A stretch of 64,000 bases of DNA from Gammaproteobacteria bacterium (GTDB lineage: Bacteria; Pseudomonadota; Gammaproteobacteria; Pseudomonadales; Pseudohongiellaceae), in contig JAWKZW010000001.1 of NCBI GenBank assembly GCA_041395725.1, positions 868,001-932,000 on the forward strand, in the 5' to 3' direction. The translations under genes were made by a program, and so were the position numbers. Positions 24,886 through 33,060 of this stretch are shown piece by piece; the stretch's first letter is position 1; each line of letters starts with the position of its first letter. The notes under the pieces are model-generated. The model did not search any database, was not told where the DNA came from, and saw only the letters and a list, made by a program, of their open reading frames with translations.

Positions 24886-27800
24886 CTAGCGCGACCGCAG
24901 GGTAACCGGCAGCACCAGCTCCTGGCCATCACGGCGGATTAACAGCTGTACCTCCTGGCCGGGAGATGATTCGCGAATCAGATTCGAATACCGCTGCAGG
25001 TCGGTAACTTCCGCGTCATCGTAACGTAACAGAATATCCCCGGCAGCAAGCCCTGCCTGTTCCGCTGCTCCCCCGGGCATCACGTCAGAGATTCTTACCC
25101 CCTCGCCGCCGTAGGTGAAGTCCGGAACTGTGCCCAGACTGGCCTCTCGGGCCGCGCCTGCGCCCGATTCGATCGCCACATTGGCACCTTCGAGGGTGAC
25201 CCGCAGGGGCGCTGTGCGATCGCCGAGGAAAACCAATGCCTCTTCAACCCAGAGCGCGATATCCGACATCCCCGGGTAATCCAGCTTGTCAGCCGTATCC
25301 GACGGCCGGTGATAGTCAGGGTGGGTACCGGCGAACAGATGAATTGCCGGTATGCCGTTGTTAAGGAACGGGACATGGTCACTGCTGGCTATGACCGTGT
25401 CAGCCATGACCGAATCAACGCCGATAGTGAAGCCGATGCCCTGCGCCATGAACCGCCATTCATAGGCACTGTCCGCGCCAAAAACCTGCAGGGCACGATT
25501 TTCGAGTCTCCCGACACTATCCATATTCACCATGGCGAAAAGATCCCTTGGCTGGAATGGCGCCGGCGGATTCTCCACGAAGTAGGTGGAGCCCAGCAAT
25601 CCGGACTCTTCGCCGCTGAAAGCCACAAACAGGATGGGCCGGCTGGGCGTGAACGCGCGGGACAGTTTGGCCGCCACCTCGAGCAGGATACTGACCCCCG
25701 ATGCATTATCGTCGGCACCGTAGTGAAGCCCGCCGTCGGTTCCCAGATGATCGTAGTGGGCCCCGAGAATAACCGGCGCGTGACTTAAGGCCGGATCGCT
25801 GCCAGGAATCATGCCGATAACATTGCTGAGGGTAACCTCACCCAATCCGGCGACCTCAGTCTGCCATTGCTGCAGGTAGGAGCCTGCGGGCGCCTGCAGT
25901 CCGATCTGCTGAAATACCCCGGCAATATAGTCGGCCGCCCTATCGGCACCGGCTGTGCCCGCCTTCCGACCCTGCATGGCTGCCGAGGCCAGGGTGGTCA
26001 CGTGCCGCTCCAGCTGCTCCGGCAGATACCTGGGAGGCAGCTCCGCCAGGGGCGGGACCGGTGGCAGTGCCGGCAACTGGTAACCGGCTGGCAGATCACC
26101 GGCCAGCCAGACCATGGGCGAATCGGGACTGGTCCAGATACCCTTGACATCATTGGTGGGTTCATCGCCCACGAAGCTGAGATAGGAATACTTCCCGTAG
26201 TGGGGCAGTTTCTCGATCATGCCGGGCATGGCAACCATGTCATCCACATGAATCCAGCCAATGGCCAGATCGGCGCTGGCCGGATGTCTGGCGGTAAGCA
26301 CGGAGCTGCGGTTCTCAAACTCAACCAGACTGCCGGACAGTCTCAGGCCGTCAGCGAGAAATTCTGCTTCATAAAGCGAGACCTGCTCCGCCATCTCTTC
26401 GGCAAAGGGGTTGTCCCGACCAAGAATCCAGACCGATTGGTCCGTGGGTAACGATTGCAGCTCTTCGACCAAGAGCAGCTGAGCTTCAACACCGGCTCCG
26501 AACGCTTCCGCCAACTGGACCCAGTGTTCCCGGTTTTCCTGGGGAATAATAAAACTGATCTTGCCGGCTCCGAACAGCTGCCCGATGGTTGGTGGAATCT
26601 CCTCCCTGTCCAGTTGCCGGAACAGGTCGAAATTCGGGTCCACTACCACCGCCTGCAGGCCTTCGAAATTATCGGCCATCACACCCTGAAAAGTCTGGGA
26701 CAGCTCGACCGTGGAGAATCGCGGCTGCCCCTCCTCCGCATAGTACAGTGCCACTGGAACATTCAATCGGTAAGGGTCGCCATCCTGCACCTGGGTGAAC
26801 ATGATGCGGGCCTGGTTGCCATTGTTTCTTTCCACAGAAACTTCAAGCTTGGGCGCGCCCACCCGGTTGACCCACTGATCGAAAAACGGCTGCAGATCCT
26901 GCCCGGTGACCTCGGAGAACAAACCGGCGACCTCGTTGAATCCGATCTGCTCGAACAGGTATTCCTGATAGAGCCTGCGCAGCCCCTGAATAAACAGCTC
27001 GTCTCCCACCTGCTGTCGGAGCATGTGCCACAGCATCAGGGTCTTGCCGTAGCCCACTGCCTGACTTGCCGCCGAATCGCGGGAGGTAAACTCAGACAGG
27101 GGAAAATCTGTCTCCTGCGCCACGTAGTTCCGGTACCGGGTGAGGTTATCCTTACGGTATTCACTTCCCAGACCATTCATTTCCTGGAACAGATGGTCCG
27201 CCAGATACGCGGTCAGCCCCTCACTCCAGTTGCCACTGTCATAATCCGGATACACACCGTTTCCCCACCAGTTGTGGAGAATTTCGTGGGGGTAGGAGGA
27301 ATCAATAATGAAAGGAAAGCGGATTATCTGGGACCCCAGCAATGTGAAGGACGGCATGCCGTAGCCTGTCTCCCAGAAATTTTCTATCAGGGCGAATTTA
27401 TCGAATGGATAATCGCCCAGCAGTGGTTCGTAAAGTGCCAGGTAGCGCGCCGTGGCATCCAGATACTTGGCGGCCAGGTTGGGATCCGGTTCACGCAGGT
27501 AGACCAGCATGTCGATATCACCTGACTGTTCCCCGTAACGGGTGAACTCGGCCGCAATCAGGTAAATCTCCTCCATGGGATTATTTTCCACCCAGCTGTT
27601 GGGCCCGCTGGCGCTGCCCTGGCTGATCGCAGTCCAGTTGCCGGACCCGGGAACAAACTCAACCTGCAGGTCAAAGCTCACCAGGCCCTGTTCGAAATTT
27701 GGCACCCAGAGACTGGCGCCGTTCAGATAGACACCCTGTTCGGTAATGATGCCCGAGGTTTCGGAAAAGCTTTGCGAATACTGGGCGGAGTTCTGCCGCG

Positions 27801-28197
27801 CCTGCTGGAAGATAGCGCCTTCGTACGCAATCTGCAGTGGACCCGCATCCTCTGCAGCCAAAGTCAGACCATAGCGGTTACTGGCGGCAGTGTCGGCGCC
27901 GGTGCTGTTTATGCCGATGGCGGTGCTTGAATCACTGCTACCAAGAGTGGTCAAGGGTACGGAACTGCTGGTGATTGTCAGCGCATCGTTGAGCAGAAAA
28001 CTGGTGCCTTCCCCAGCCAGCCCAGCGGGCAGAGTAATACTGTCCTGCACCGCAATATGGCTGGAAAGGGGGTCCAGTATCACACGCAGACTGTGGTGTA
28101 CAGTCTGCCGCCCGGTCTGCCCGTAGACTGCGGAAGCAAAGCAAAAAAGCAGCCCGACCCAGTGGCTGGAAGCTCGAAAGGGATTTCTTCTGCTCAT
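24886..28197 (-). CDS. Exported M1-like / M28 / PDZ peptidase fusion
   Basis: 1103 residues with a signal peptide (to about 26, AVYG-Q). Part 1 (about 30-550) is an M1 aminopeptidase-like region with HEILH at 304-308 and NWSEGLTAY supplying the third zinc ligand (E326; 17 residues after HEILH where classical M1 enzymes have 18). Part 2 (about 740-1000) is an M28 peptidase: GAHYDHLG, YGADDNASG, FSGEESGLLGS, MDSVG and a final His in HPDYHRPSD. Part 3 (about 1020-1100) is a PDZ domain (GVRISDVMPGGAAEQAGL). Expected role: periplasmic trimming of peptides. It starts 21 bp after the TolB-like gene and is probably co-transcribed. Confidence 0.88.
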   Translation of the reverse strand: MSRRNPFRASSHWVGLLFCFASAVYGQTGRQTVHHSLRVILDPLSSHIAVQDSITLPAGLAGEGTSFLLNDALTITSSSVPLTTLGSSDSSTAIGINSTGADTAASNRYGLTLAAEDAGPLQIAYEGAIFQQARQNSAQYSQSFSETSGIITEQGVYLNGASLWVPNFEQGLVSFDLQVEFVPGSGNWTAISQGSASGPNSWVENNPMEEIYLIAAEFTRYGEQSGDIDMLVYLREPDPNLAAKYLDATARYLALYEPLLGDYPFDKFALIENFWETGYGMPSFTLLGSQIIRFPFIIDSSYPHEILHNWWGNGVYPDYDSGNWSEGLTAYLADHLFQEMNGLGSEYRKDNLTRYRNYVAQETDFPLSEFTSRDSAASQAVGYGKTLMLWHMLRQQVGDELFIQGLRRLYQEYLFEQIGFNEVAGLFSEVTGQDLQPFFDQWVNRVGAPKLEVSVERNNGNQARIMFTQVQDGDPYRLNVPVALYYAEEGQPRFSTVELSQTFQGVMADNFEGLQAVVVDPNFDLFRQLDREEIPPTIGQLFGAGKISFIIPQENREHWVQLAEAFGAGVEAQLLLVEELQSLPTDQSVWILGRDNPFAEEMAEQVSLYEAEFLADGLRLSGSLVEFENRSSVLTARHPASADLAIGWIHVDDMVAMPGMIEKLPHYGKYSYLSFVGDEPTNDVKGIWTSPDSPMVWLAGDLPAGYQLPALPPVPPLAELPPRYLPEQLERHVTTLASAAMQGRKAGTAGADRAADYIAGVFQQIGLQAPAGSYLQQWQTEVAGLGEVTLSNVIGMIPGSDPALSHAPVILGAHYDHLGTDGGLHYGADDNASGVSILLEVAAKLSRAFTPSRPILFVAFSGEESGLLGSTYFVENPPAPFQPRDLFAMVNMDSVGRLENRALQVFGADSAYEWRFMAQGIGFTIGVDSVMADTVIASSDHVPFLNNGIPAIHLFAGTHPDYHRPSDTADKLDYPGMSDIALWVEEALVFLGDRTAPLRVTLEGANVAIESGAGAAREASLGTVPDFTYGGEGVRISDVMPGGAAEQAGLAAGDILLRYDDAEVTDLQRYSNLIRESSPGQEVQLLIRRDGQELVLPVTLRSR

Positions 28198-28218
28198 ATC
28201 AGATTACAACCCCGACCG

Positions 28219-29460
28219 TCAGTCCAGCCCCAGCAATTCCCGCGCCGCCCGGTCATTCCAGTCGGCGATATAGATCTGCGAGCTGCCGTCCGCGGTCCGC
28301 GTTGTGCTCCAGGCAATCTGACTGCCATCCGGTGAAAATACCGGCAGGATATCCGTACCCTCGGTATTGGTCACTCTGACCGGTTCCTTCAGACCTTCTG
28401 CATCAATCATGAACAGCTCGAAGTTGGCATGTCCAAGCACGTTGCTGGAATAGATAATGTAATCACCACTCGGGTGGAAGTAAGGCCCCCAGGATACCAT
28501 TGCTTCCGCAGTCAGTTGACGCTGGTTGCGGCCATCGACATCCATGGTCCAGATTTCAGCACTGTTGCCGTCCGGATTAAATCGACGCCAGACGATCTTC
28601 TCGCCGTCGGCGCTGAAGAACGGGCCGCCATCATAGCCTGGAGAGAATGTCAGTTGCTGCACATTACTGCCGTCGGCATCCATGATGTACAGGTCCATAA
28701 AGTAAGAGCTGTCGTCGTCAAAAAGTTTCTGTTCCGCCTGGCTGAGCTGCCGCTGATAAGCTTCTCGGTTTGATGCGAAGAGGATTCTGCTGCCATCGGG
28801 CGAATAGGAGCCCTCGGCGTCGTAGCCGGGCGCACTGGTCAAATTGACCAGCGCACTGCCATCGGGATTGGCCTGATAGATATCGTAGTACTGATCGTAA
28901 TCCCAGGCATAGGCGCGCTCCTGACCACTGTTTCGAAACGCTATCTCAGCAGCCTGTTTCTCTCCTGCCAGCGGATCTTCGTGGGTTGACGCAAAGATTA
29001 CCCGCTCCAGGCTCGGATGAATCCAGGAACAGGTGGTCAATCCTGTTCCGGGCGATACCTTGCTGGTCGCCCCCGAGGCCAGGTCCATCAGAAAGATCTG
29101 GTAGAACGGGTTGTCCCCTGCTATCTCGCTCTGGTAGATGAACTGGCTGCCATCGGCACTGAAATACCCTTCGCCGGAACGAGCGCCTTCCGTCACTAAC
29201 AGTCGGGTATTGGCGAGCAGGAGACTTTCGTTCTCGTCCAGATTACCGGTGGCCACAGGTGGTTCACTGTAGCCGGTTGCGCCAGCCGCGCCATCTGCAT
29301 AGGACTCTTCCTGCCCTGTGGCATAGGAGCCGGCAGCGCTACCAGGTTCACCAGTGGCCGGCGCCGCAGCCTGGTCGCGACTTGGTTCATTGTCACAGGC
29401 AACCAGAATAAGCGCTGTTGCTGCCAGCGACAGTCGAATGCTTTTCAAATCCAGTTTCAT
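28219..29460 (-). CDS. TolB-like beta-propeller lipoprotein (PD40/WD40 repeats)
   Basis: 413 residues. The signal peptide ends with LILVAC (lipobox, Cys22), followed by a Gly/Ala/Glu-rich flexible linker (about 25-75). The rest consists of PD40-type propeller blades: FSADGSQFIYQS, YSPDGSRILFASNR, FSADGEKIVWRR, FHPSGDYIIYSS and FSPDGSQIAWSTTR. Such exported propellers are commonly protein-interaction modules or accessory to peptidases. The gene lies immediately upstream of the M1-M28-PDZ peptidase (21-bp gap), so a joint role in peptide processing at the membrane is inferred. Confidence 0.85.
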   Translation of the reverse strand: MKLDLKSIRLSLAATALILVACDNEPSRDQAAAPATGEPGSAAGSYATGQEESYADGAAGATGYSEPPVATGNLDENESLLLANTRLLVTEGARSGEGYFSADGSQFIYQSEIAGDNPFYQIFLMDLASGATSKVSPGTGLTTCSWIHPSLERVIFASTHEDPLAGEKQAAEIAFRNSGQERAYAWDYDQYYDIYQANPDGSALVNLTSAPGYDAEGSYSPDGSRILFASNREAYQRQLSQAEQKLFDDDSSYFMDLYIMDADGSNVQQLTFSPGYDGGPFFSADGEKIVWRRFNPDGNSAEIWTMDVDGRNQRQLTAEAMVSWGPYFHPSGDYIIYSSNVLGHANFELFMIDAEGLKEPVRVTNTEGTDILPVFSPDGSQIAWSTTRTADGSSQIYIADWNDRAARELLGLD

Positions 29461-29526
29461 AGTCGGGTTCCATACCGGTAAAACCAGTTTACCGTCGTCT
29501 GTTCTGAGCGATCTGTGATAAAGAAT

Positions 29527-30537
29527 TTATGCCGATAGAAAGTCAAGGTTTTGTCGTTGGGGAAACAGCCCGAAGAGCCCCCCCGTGTGCACAAAAACCA
29601 GATTCTTTGCCGCCGGCAATTGTGATTGCTGGCCACGCTGGGCCTTTTGCAGCTCACTAACCATGCCATGGAATGCCTTACCTGTATAGACCGGATCGAG
29701 GAACAACCCTTCCAGCCGGGCTAACTCCGCAATGGTGCCGAAAACCGCCGGATCAGCCCGGCCATAGCCCGGCCCTAGGTAACCTTCCAGGGTATTGATA
29801 CGAAAAGAGGCGGTGTCCAGATTCACGCCATACCGGTCCCGCCAGAGCGCCAGGTCACTGCTTACCTTGCGGGCAAAATAGTCGGCATCGTCACTGACAT
29901 TGAAGGCCATGATTTCCGCTCGAATCCCAAACAGGCTCTTACCGGCAATCAGCCCAGCCTGGGTGCCGCCGGAACCGGTGGCCACCACGATATAATCCGG
30001 GTCGAGCCCCTGCTGCTGAAAATCCTGCTGCAGTTCCTCACTGGCGGCCACGTAGCCCCACAGGCCGATTTCGTCGCTCGCACCTACCGGGATAAAGAAC
30101 GCGCTGCGCCCGGCGCTCCGATACCGGGCCTTGATCTGGTCTGCAACCTGAGGATGCGACGCCCAGTCCTGCTCGGACAGGTAGGTCACCTGCGCACCCG
30201 CCAGGTAATCCAGCAGCAGGTTTCCGTCTGCTGACGATGGCTTTTCGCCACGCAGCAGTAAGTGGGCCCCCATACCCAACCGGGCAGCCAGGATAGCAGT
30301 GGCTCGACAATGGTTGGATTGCACGCCACCACAGGTAATCAGGGTGTCGCAACCCTCCTCCCTGGCCTGAGCGATACAGAACTCCAGCTTTCTGATCTTG
30401 TTTCCCGATACCTCCAATCCGGTGAGCTCATCGTGTTTCACCCAGATATCAACACCTTCGAAGCGTTGGGAATACCGCTCCAGCCGCGTCAACGGAGTCG
30501 GTGTATTGGCTAACTTCAGTCGCACCGGCCACTGCAT
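29527..30537 (-). CDS. PLP-dependent D-cysteine desulfhydrase / ACC deaminase family protein
   Basis: About 336 residues from ATG 30537, chosen because AGGAG stands 7 nt upstream; an in-frame ATG at 30561 has no such site. HDELTGLEVSGNKIRKLEF holds the PLP-binding Lys (in SGNKIRKLE), followed by GGVQSNHCRATA, then VATGSGGTQAGLIAG as the phosphate-binding loop and HTGGLFGLF at the end. This pattern is shared by D-cysteine desulfhydrase and 1-aminocyclopropane-1-carboxylate deaminase, and sequence alone does not separate them. Expected cytosolic product: a 2-keto acid and ammonia (plus sulfide for D-cysteine). It precedes the TolB-like gene by 66 bp on the same strand. Confidence 0.85.
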   Translation of the reverse strand: MQWPVRLKLANTPTPLTRLERYSQRFEGVDIWVKHDELTGLEVSGNKIRKLEFCIAQAREEGCDTLITCGGVQSNHCRATAILAARLGMGAHLLLRGEKPSSADGNLLLDYLAGAQVTYLSEQDWASHPQVADQIKARYRSAGRSAFFIPVGASDEIGLWGYVAASEELQQDFQQQGLDPDYIVVATGSGGTQAGLIAGKSLFGIRAEIMAFNVSDDADYFARKVSSDLALWRDRYGVNLDTASFRINTLEGYLGPGYGRADPAVFGTIAELARLEGLFLDPVYTGKAFHGMVSELQKAQRGQQSQLPAAKNLVFVHTGGLFGLFPQRQNLDFLSA

Positions 30538-30582
30538 GGAAAACTCCTGCGTCTCTGCCATCAGGCAGGTCTCTAAACAAAA

Positions 30583-30613
30583 AACGGGATGAAGAGCCTG
30601 CCTTCATCCCGTT
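30583..30613 (-). terminator. Rho-independent terminator
   Basis: AACGGGATGAAG (30583-30594) and CTTCATCCCGTT (30602-30613) form a perfect 12-bp stem with a 7-nt loop. Read on the minus strand, the stem is followed directly by a T-rich tract (TTTTTGTTTAG). It lies just after the 131-residue gene (30637-31032) and before the PLP gene. Confidence 0.88.
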
Positions 30614-30636
30614 CCATGATTCCAGCCTCAGGGGAG

Positions 30637-31032
30637 TCAGCGCTTGGCTTCTTCCCACATAGGTTTCTGTTCTGGCTCACTGCCAAGCGGTTCCCTTGCC
30701 TCGCCATAGAGAAACAGGTCTGTCAGTACGGCTCGCAGGTGGATCGAGGCGTTCAGGTTATCGACTATTTCAGAGCCGATTTTGTCCTGGGCCAGGATAA
30801 AACCCACCGCCGCACTGGCCTTGGTGCAATCGTCGGCAATCAGTTGTTCAAAATTGTCAGCGCTGTTTGAGAACGCCTTGATCAGGTTCTGCATGGCCTG
30901 CAGCATACCCTGAAGGGTCGGCCTGGCATGGGGGCCCGGGCCGGATTCCAGGTCGGCGGGACGGCCCTGGGCCGCGTAAGCCAGCAGGAACTCGTAGCCG
31001 GATTCGATGGTTTCTATATCGTCGCTAGTCAC
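30637..31032 (-). CDS. Conserved-looking small protein of unknown function
   Basis: 131 residues from a GTG start. No signal peptide or transmembrane segment; sequence is rich in Ala, Leu and Glu and looks all-helical (MLQAMQNLIKAFSNSADNFEQLI, in two helices), probably a four-helix fold. I recognise no family. It is flanked by its own terminator (30583-30613) and lies 177 bp downstream of the cytochrome b gene, with another stem-loop between, so it is probably a single-gene unit. Confidence 0.65.
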   Translation of the reverse strand: MTSDDIETIESGYEFLLAYAAQGRPADLESGPGPHARPTLQGMLQAMQNLIKAFSNSADNFEQLIADDCTKASAAVGFILAQDKIGSEIVDNLNASIHLRAVLTDLFLYGEAREPLGSEPEQKPMWEEAKR

Positions 31033-31171
31033 GGTATCAGTATCTCGATTAGTCGGAAGTTAGGGAATCAGAAGGTTAACGGGTTCAGGCCGGCGGCCAT
31101 GCCCGGGGGCAGAGTACAATCCAGGCAGAACAGGATGGCCAGAGCAGCCAGGCTTCAAACAGAGGTAAATA

Positions 31172-31199
31172 TCGGCCGGCAATGGAACTTGCCGGCCGA
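31172..31199 (-). terminator. Stem-loop ending the molybdoenzyme operon
   Basis: TCGGCCGGCAA (31172-31182) and TTGCCGGCCGA (31189-31199) form a perfect 11-bp GC-rich stem with a 6-nt loop, starting 10 nt after the cytochrome b stop codon on the minus strand. TATTTACC follows, a weak U-tract. Confidence 0.75.
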
Positions 31200-31208
31200 C
31201 AGATCCAT

Positions 31209-31976
31209 TTATTCAGCTTCTTTAGGCGACCACTTGGACGTGTCGTGATTGGCCACCATTTCTTCTTCGGAAATCCATCCCTTCACCATGGAGCGCGTGT
31301 AAAACAGCTTCTCCGGTCGCAAAGCGAAGTAGATGTGGGTAGCCGCCAGCGCGATAAGCGCCAGGGTCGACAGCCCGTGCAGCAGGAAAATAAGGCCCAG
31401 CTGACTTTCCGGCATGCTGTTGGTTCGATCCCAGAACGGCGAATCAATCTGCATGAACAGAAGTACACCGGTTACGATCACGGTACCGGCTATAACAGTC
31501 ACAGCCCAGTGCATACCTTTTTGCTCGAAGGAATACTTGCCGGGCTTCTGGGAAGAGTCGAACGGCTCGCCAAAGTCCTTGGGGCTGAGAATCATGGACT
31601 TGAAATCCTGCCAGAACAGAGACCGGATGATATGAAACACCACCACAAAGGTGAGAATCAGTCCGGAGATCCAGTGCAGATTCAACCAGGCAAATCGCCA
31701 GCCGATGATAGGTGCCACACCGGTAATGATCAGGGCAAAAATTGCCAGCGCCATGATCCAGTGGAAAGCGCGATCTATTGCCTCATGACGACTTACCCGG
31801 CGACCTTCTGCCGAAGGCATGTCCATTTTTTTGTTAGCAAGTGCAGCCATGATGATGGCGTGTGCAGCCAGTAATACCAGCACCGCAACAGCAACCACCC
31901 AGAGCAAATCCCAGGATACTCCGAGAATTACTTCGTCACCCCAAACATCGCGTTTATAGCGAACAATCTCACCCAC
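31209..31976 (-). CDS. Membrane cytochrome b (di-heme b, cytochrome b561/FdhC-like)
   Basis: 255 residues with about five transmembrane helices: one N-terminal (about 20-45), then four with His residues placed as heme b ligands (RAFHWIMALAIFALIITGV, LNLHWISG, VVFHIIRSLF, KGMHWAVTV, and LLHGLSTLALIALAATHIYF). This is the fold of the quinone-reactive cytochrome b subunits of formate dehydrogenases and Ni,Fe hydrogenases. It is the fourth gene of the molybdenum hydroxylase operon, 81 bp after the FAD subunit gene. Inferred role: delivering electrons from the periplasmic molybdoenzyme to the quinone pool. A conventional xanthine dehydrogenase operon has no such subunit. Confidence 0.82.
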   Translation of the reverse strand: MGEIVRYKRDVWGDEVILGVSWDLLWVVAVAVLVLLAAHAIIMAALANKKMDMPSAEGRRVSRHEAIDRAFHWIMALAIFALIITGVAPIIGWRFAWLNLHWISGLILTFVVVFHIIRSLFWQDFKSMILSPKDFGEPFDSSQKPGKYSFEQKGMHWAVTVIAGTVIVTGVLLFMQIDSPFWDRTNSMPESQLGLIFLLHGLSTLALIALAATHIYFALRPEKLFYTRSMVKGWISEEEMVANHDTSKWSPKEAE

Positions 31977-32057
31977 GTTACTTCCCCTTAACTTTCTTTT
32001 TATTCAGTAAATACAGCTGCTTGTTAGTTCAAACAGCTGTATCGCCATGTGACTGAC

Positions 32058-33059
32058 TTATGCCTGACCGCGAATTGCCCGTTTCACCAGGTTTTCCATC
32101 AGAGGCACCTTGAAATGGTTGTAATTCAACGGCCGGGCTCCCTCGGTGGCGATTGAAGCAACCTGGTTCGCAGTATCCTCGTTTCTCGGTCTGCCGCGCA
32201 GGGCGCTTTCCACATTGGTCAAGCGATGTGGAACACACTCAACGGCGCCACAGGCAAGCCGGGCTTCCTGGATAGTACCGCCGGAAACTTTCATGGCTGC
32301 CGCAACACTCACCAGGGCGAAATCCCAGACATTACGGTCGGCGACCTTTTCGAAGTAGAACTCGGCATTGGCCCAGCGGTCCGAAATGCGCACCGCGGTC
32401 AGTATTTCACCGGGGCGCAGTACGGTCATGTTTTCAATGTCCACTGCCGGACCCACGAAAAAGTCTTCCGCTGCCACCGTGCGCTGACCACGCTCACTGC
32501 TGATGACCATGATTGCCTCCAGAGCTACCAGCGCCGGCGCCGTGTCGGACGGGCTCACCGCAACACAGCGGCTCTGGCCAAAAATCGCGTGCTCGCGATT
32601 AAGGCTTTCCGGTGCATCGGCGTAGCAGATGTTGCCACCCGCCCGGTAGCAATCCAGGCCCCGTCGGTAGTACCAGCAGCGGGCGTCCTGGGCAAGGTTG
32701 CCTGCCAGTGTCCCGACATTGCGGATCTGCGGGCTCGCCACTTTGCTGGCGGCTGTCGACAGCAGGCCATAGCGGGACTGGATCAGCGGATTGTTGACGA
32801 TTTCGGCCAGCGTGGTGAGTGCTCCGATTTCAATACCGTCTGCGGTTTCACGAATTCCCTTCCAGGCATCGATCTTGGTTAATTCGATCATTGCCGCCGG
32901 GGTCTTGTTGCGGTCCTTCAGCCAGCCGTAAGTGTCCTGACCGCCAGCCAGCAGCCAGCCTTCTTCACCCAGGGTCGAGGCCAGGGCCAGCGCGTTGGCT
33001 TCATCAGTAGGCTGATAAAGCTCGATATCGGGCATTACGTCATGTGTAGTAGCTACCAT
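32058..33059 (-). CDS. FAD-binding subunit of a molybdenum hydroxylase, with extra Cys cluster
   Basis: 333 residues of the CO-dehydrogenase/xanthine-dehydrogenase medium-subunit family. WLLAGGQDTYG (35-45) and PQIRNVGTLAGNLAQD (110-125) are the FAD-binding motifs. A ~40-residue insertion carries C128, C137, C145 and C165 before VAVSPSDTAPAL. A comparable four-Cys insertion holds a [4Fe-4S] cluster in PaoB and in 4-hydroxybenzoyl-CoA reductase beta, so a cluster is likely here. The ATG lies 1 nt after the Mo-subunit stop, with GAGG 6 nt upstream. No signal peptide; it is presumably exported with the Tat-bearing small subunit. Confidence 0.88.
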   Translation of the reverse strand: MVATTHDVMPDIELYQPTDEANALALASTLGEEGWLLAGGQDTYGWLKDRNKTPAAMIELTKIDAWKGIRETADGIEIGALTTLAEIVNNPLIQSRYGLLSTAASKVASPQIRNVGTLAGNLAQDARCWYYRRGLDCYRAGGNICYADAPESLNREHAIFGQSRCVAVSPSDTAPALVALEAIMVISSERGQRTVAAEDFFVGPAVDIENMTVLRPGEILTAVRISDRWANAEFYFEKVADRNVWDFALVSVAAAMKVSGGTIQEARLACGAVECVPHRLTNVESALRGRPRNEDTANQVASIATEGARPLNYNHFKVPLMENLVKRAIRGQA

Positions 33060-33060
33060 A

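Noticed and set aside
26455..27525. 356-codon plus-strand open frame inside the peptidase fusion gene
   Set aside because: Antisense to clear M1 motifs; no independent coding evidence.
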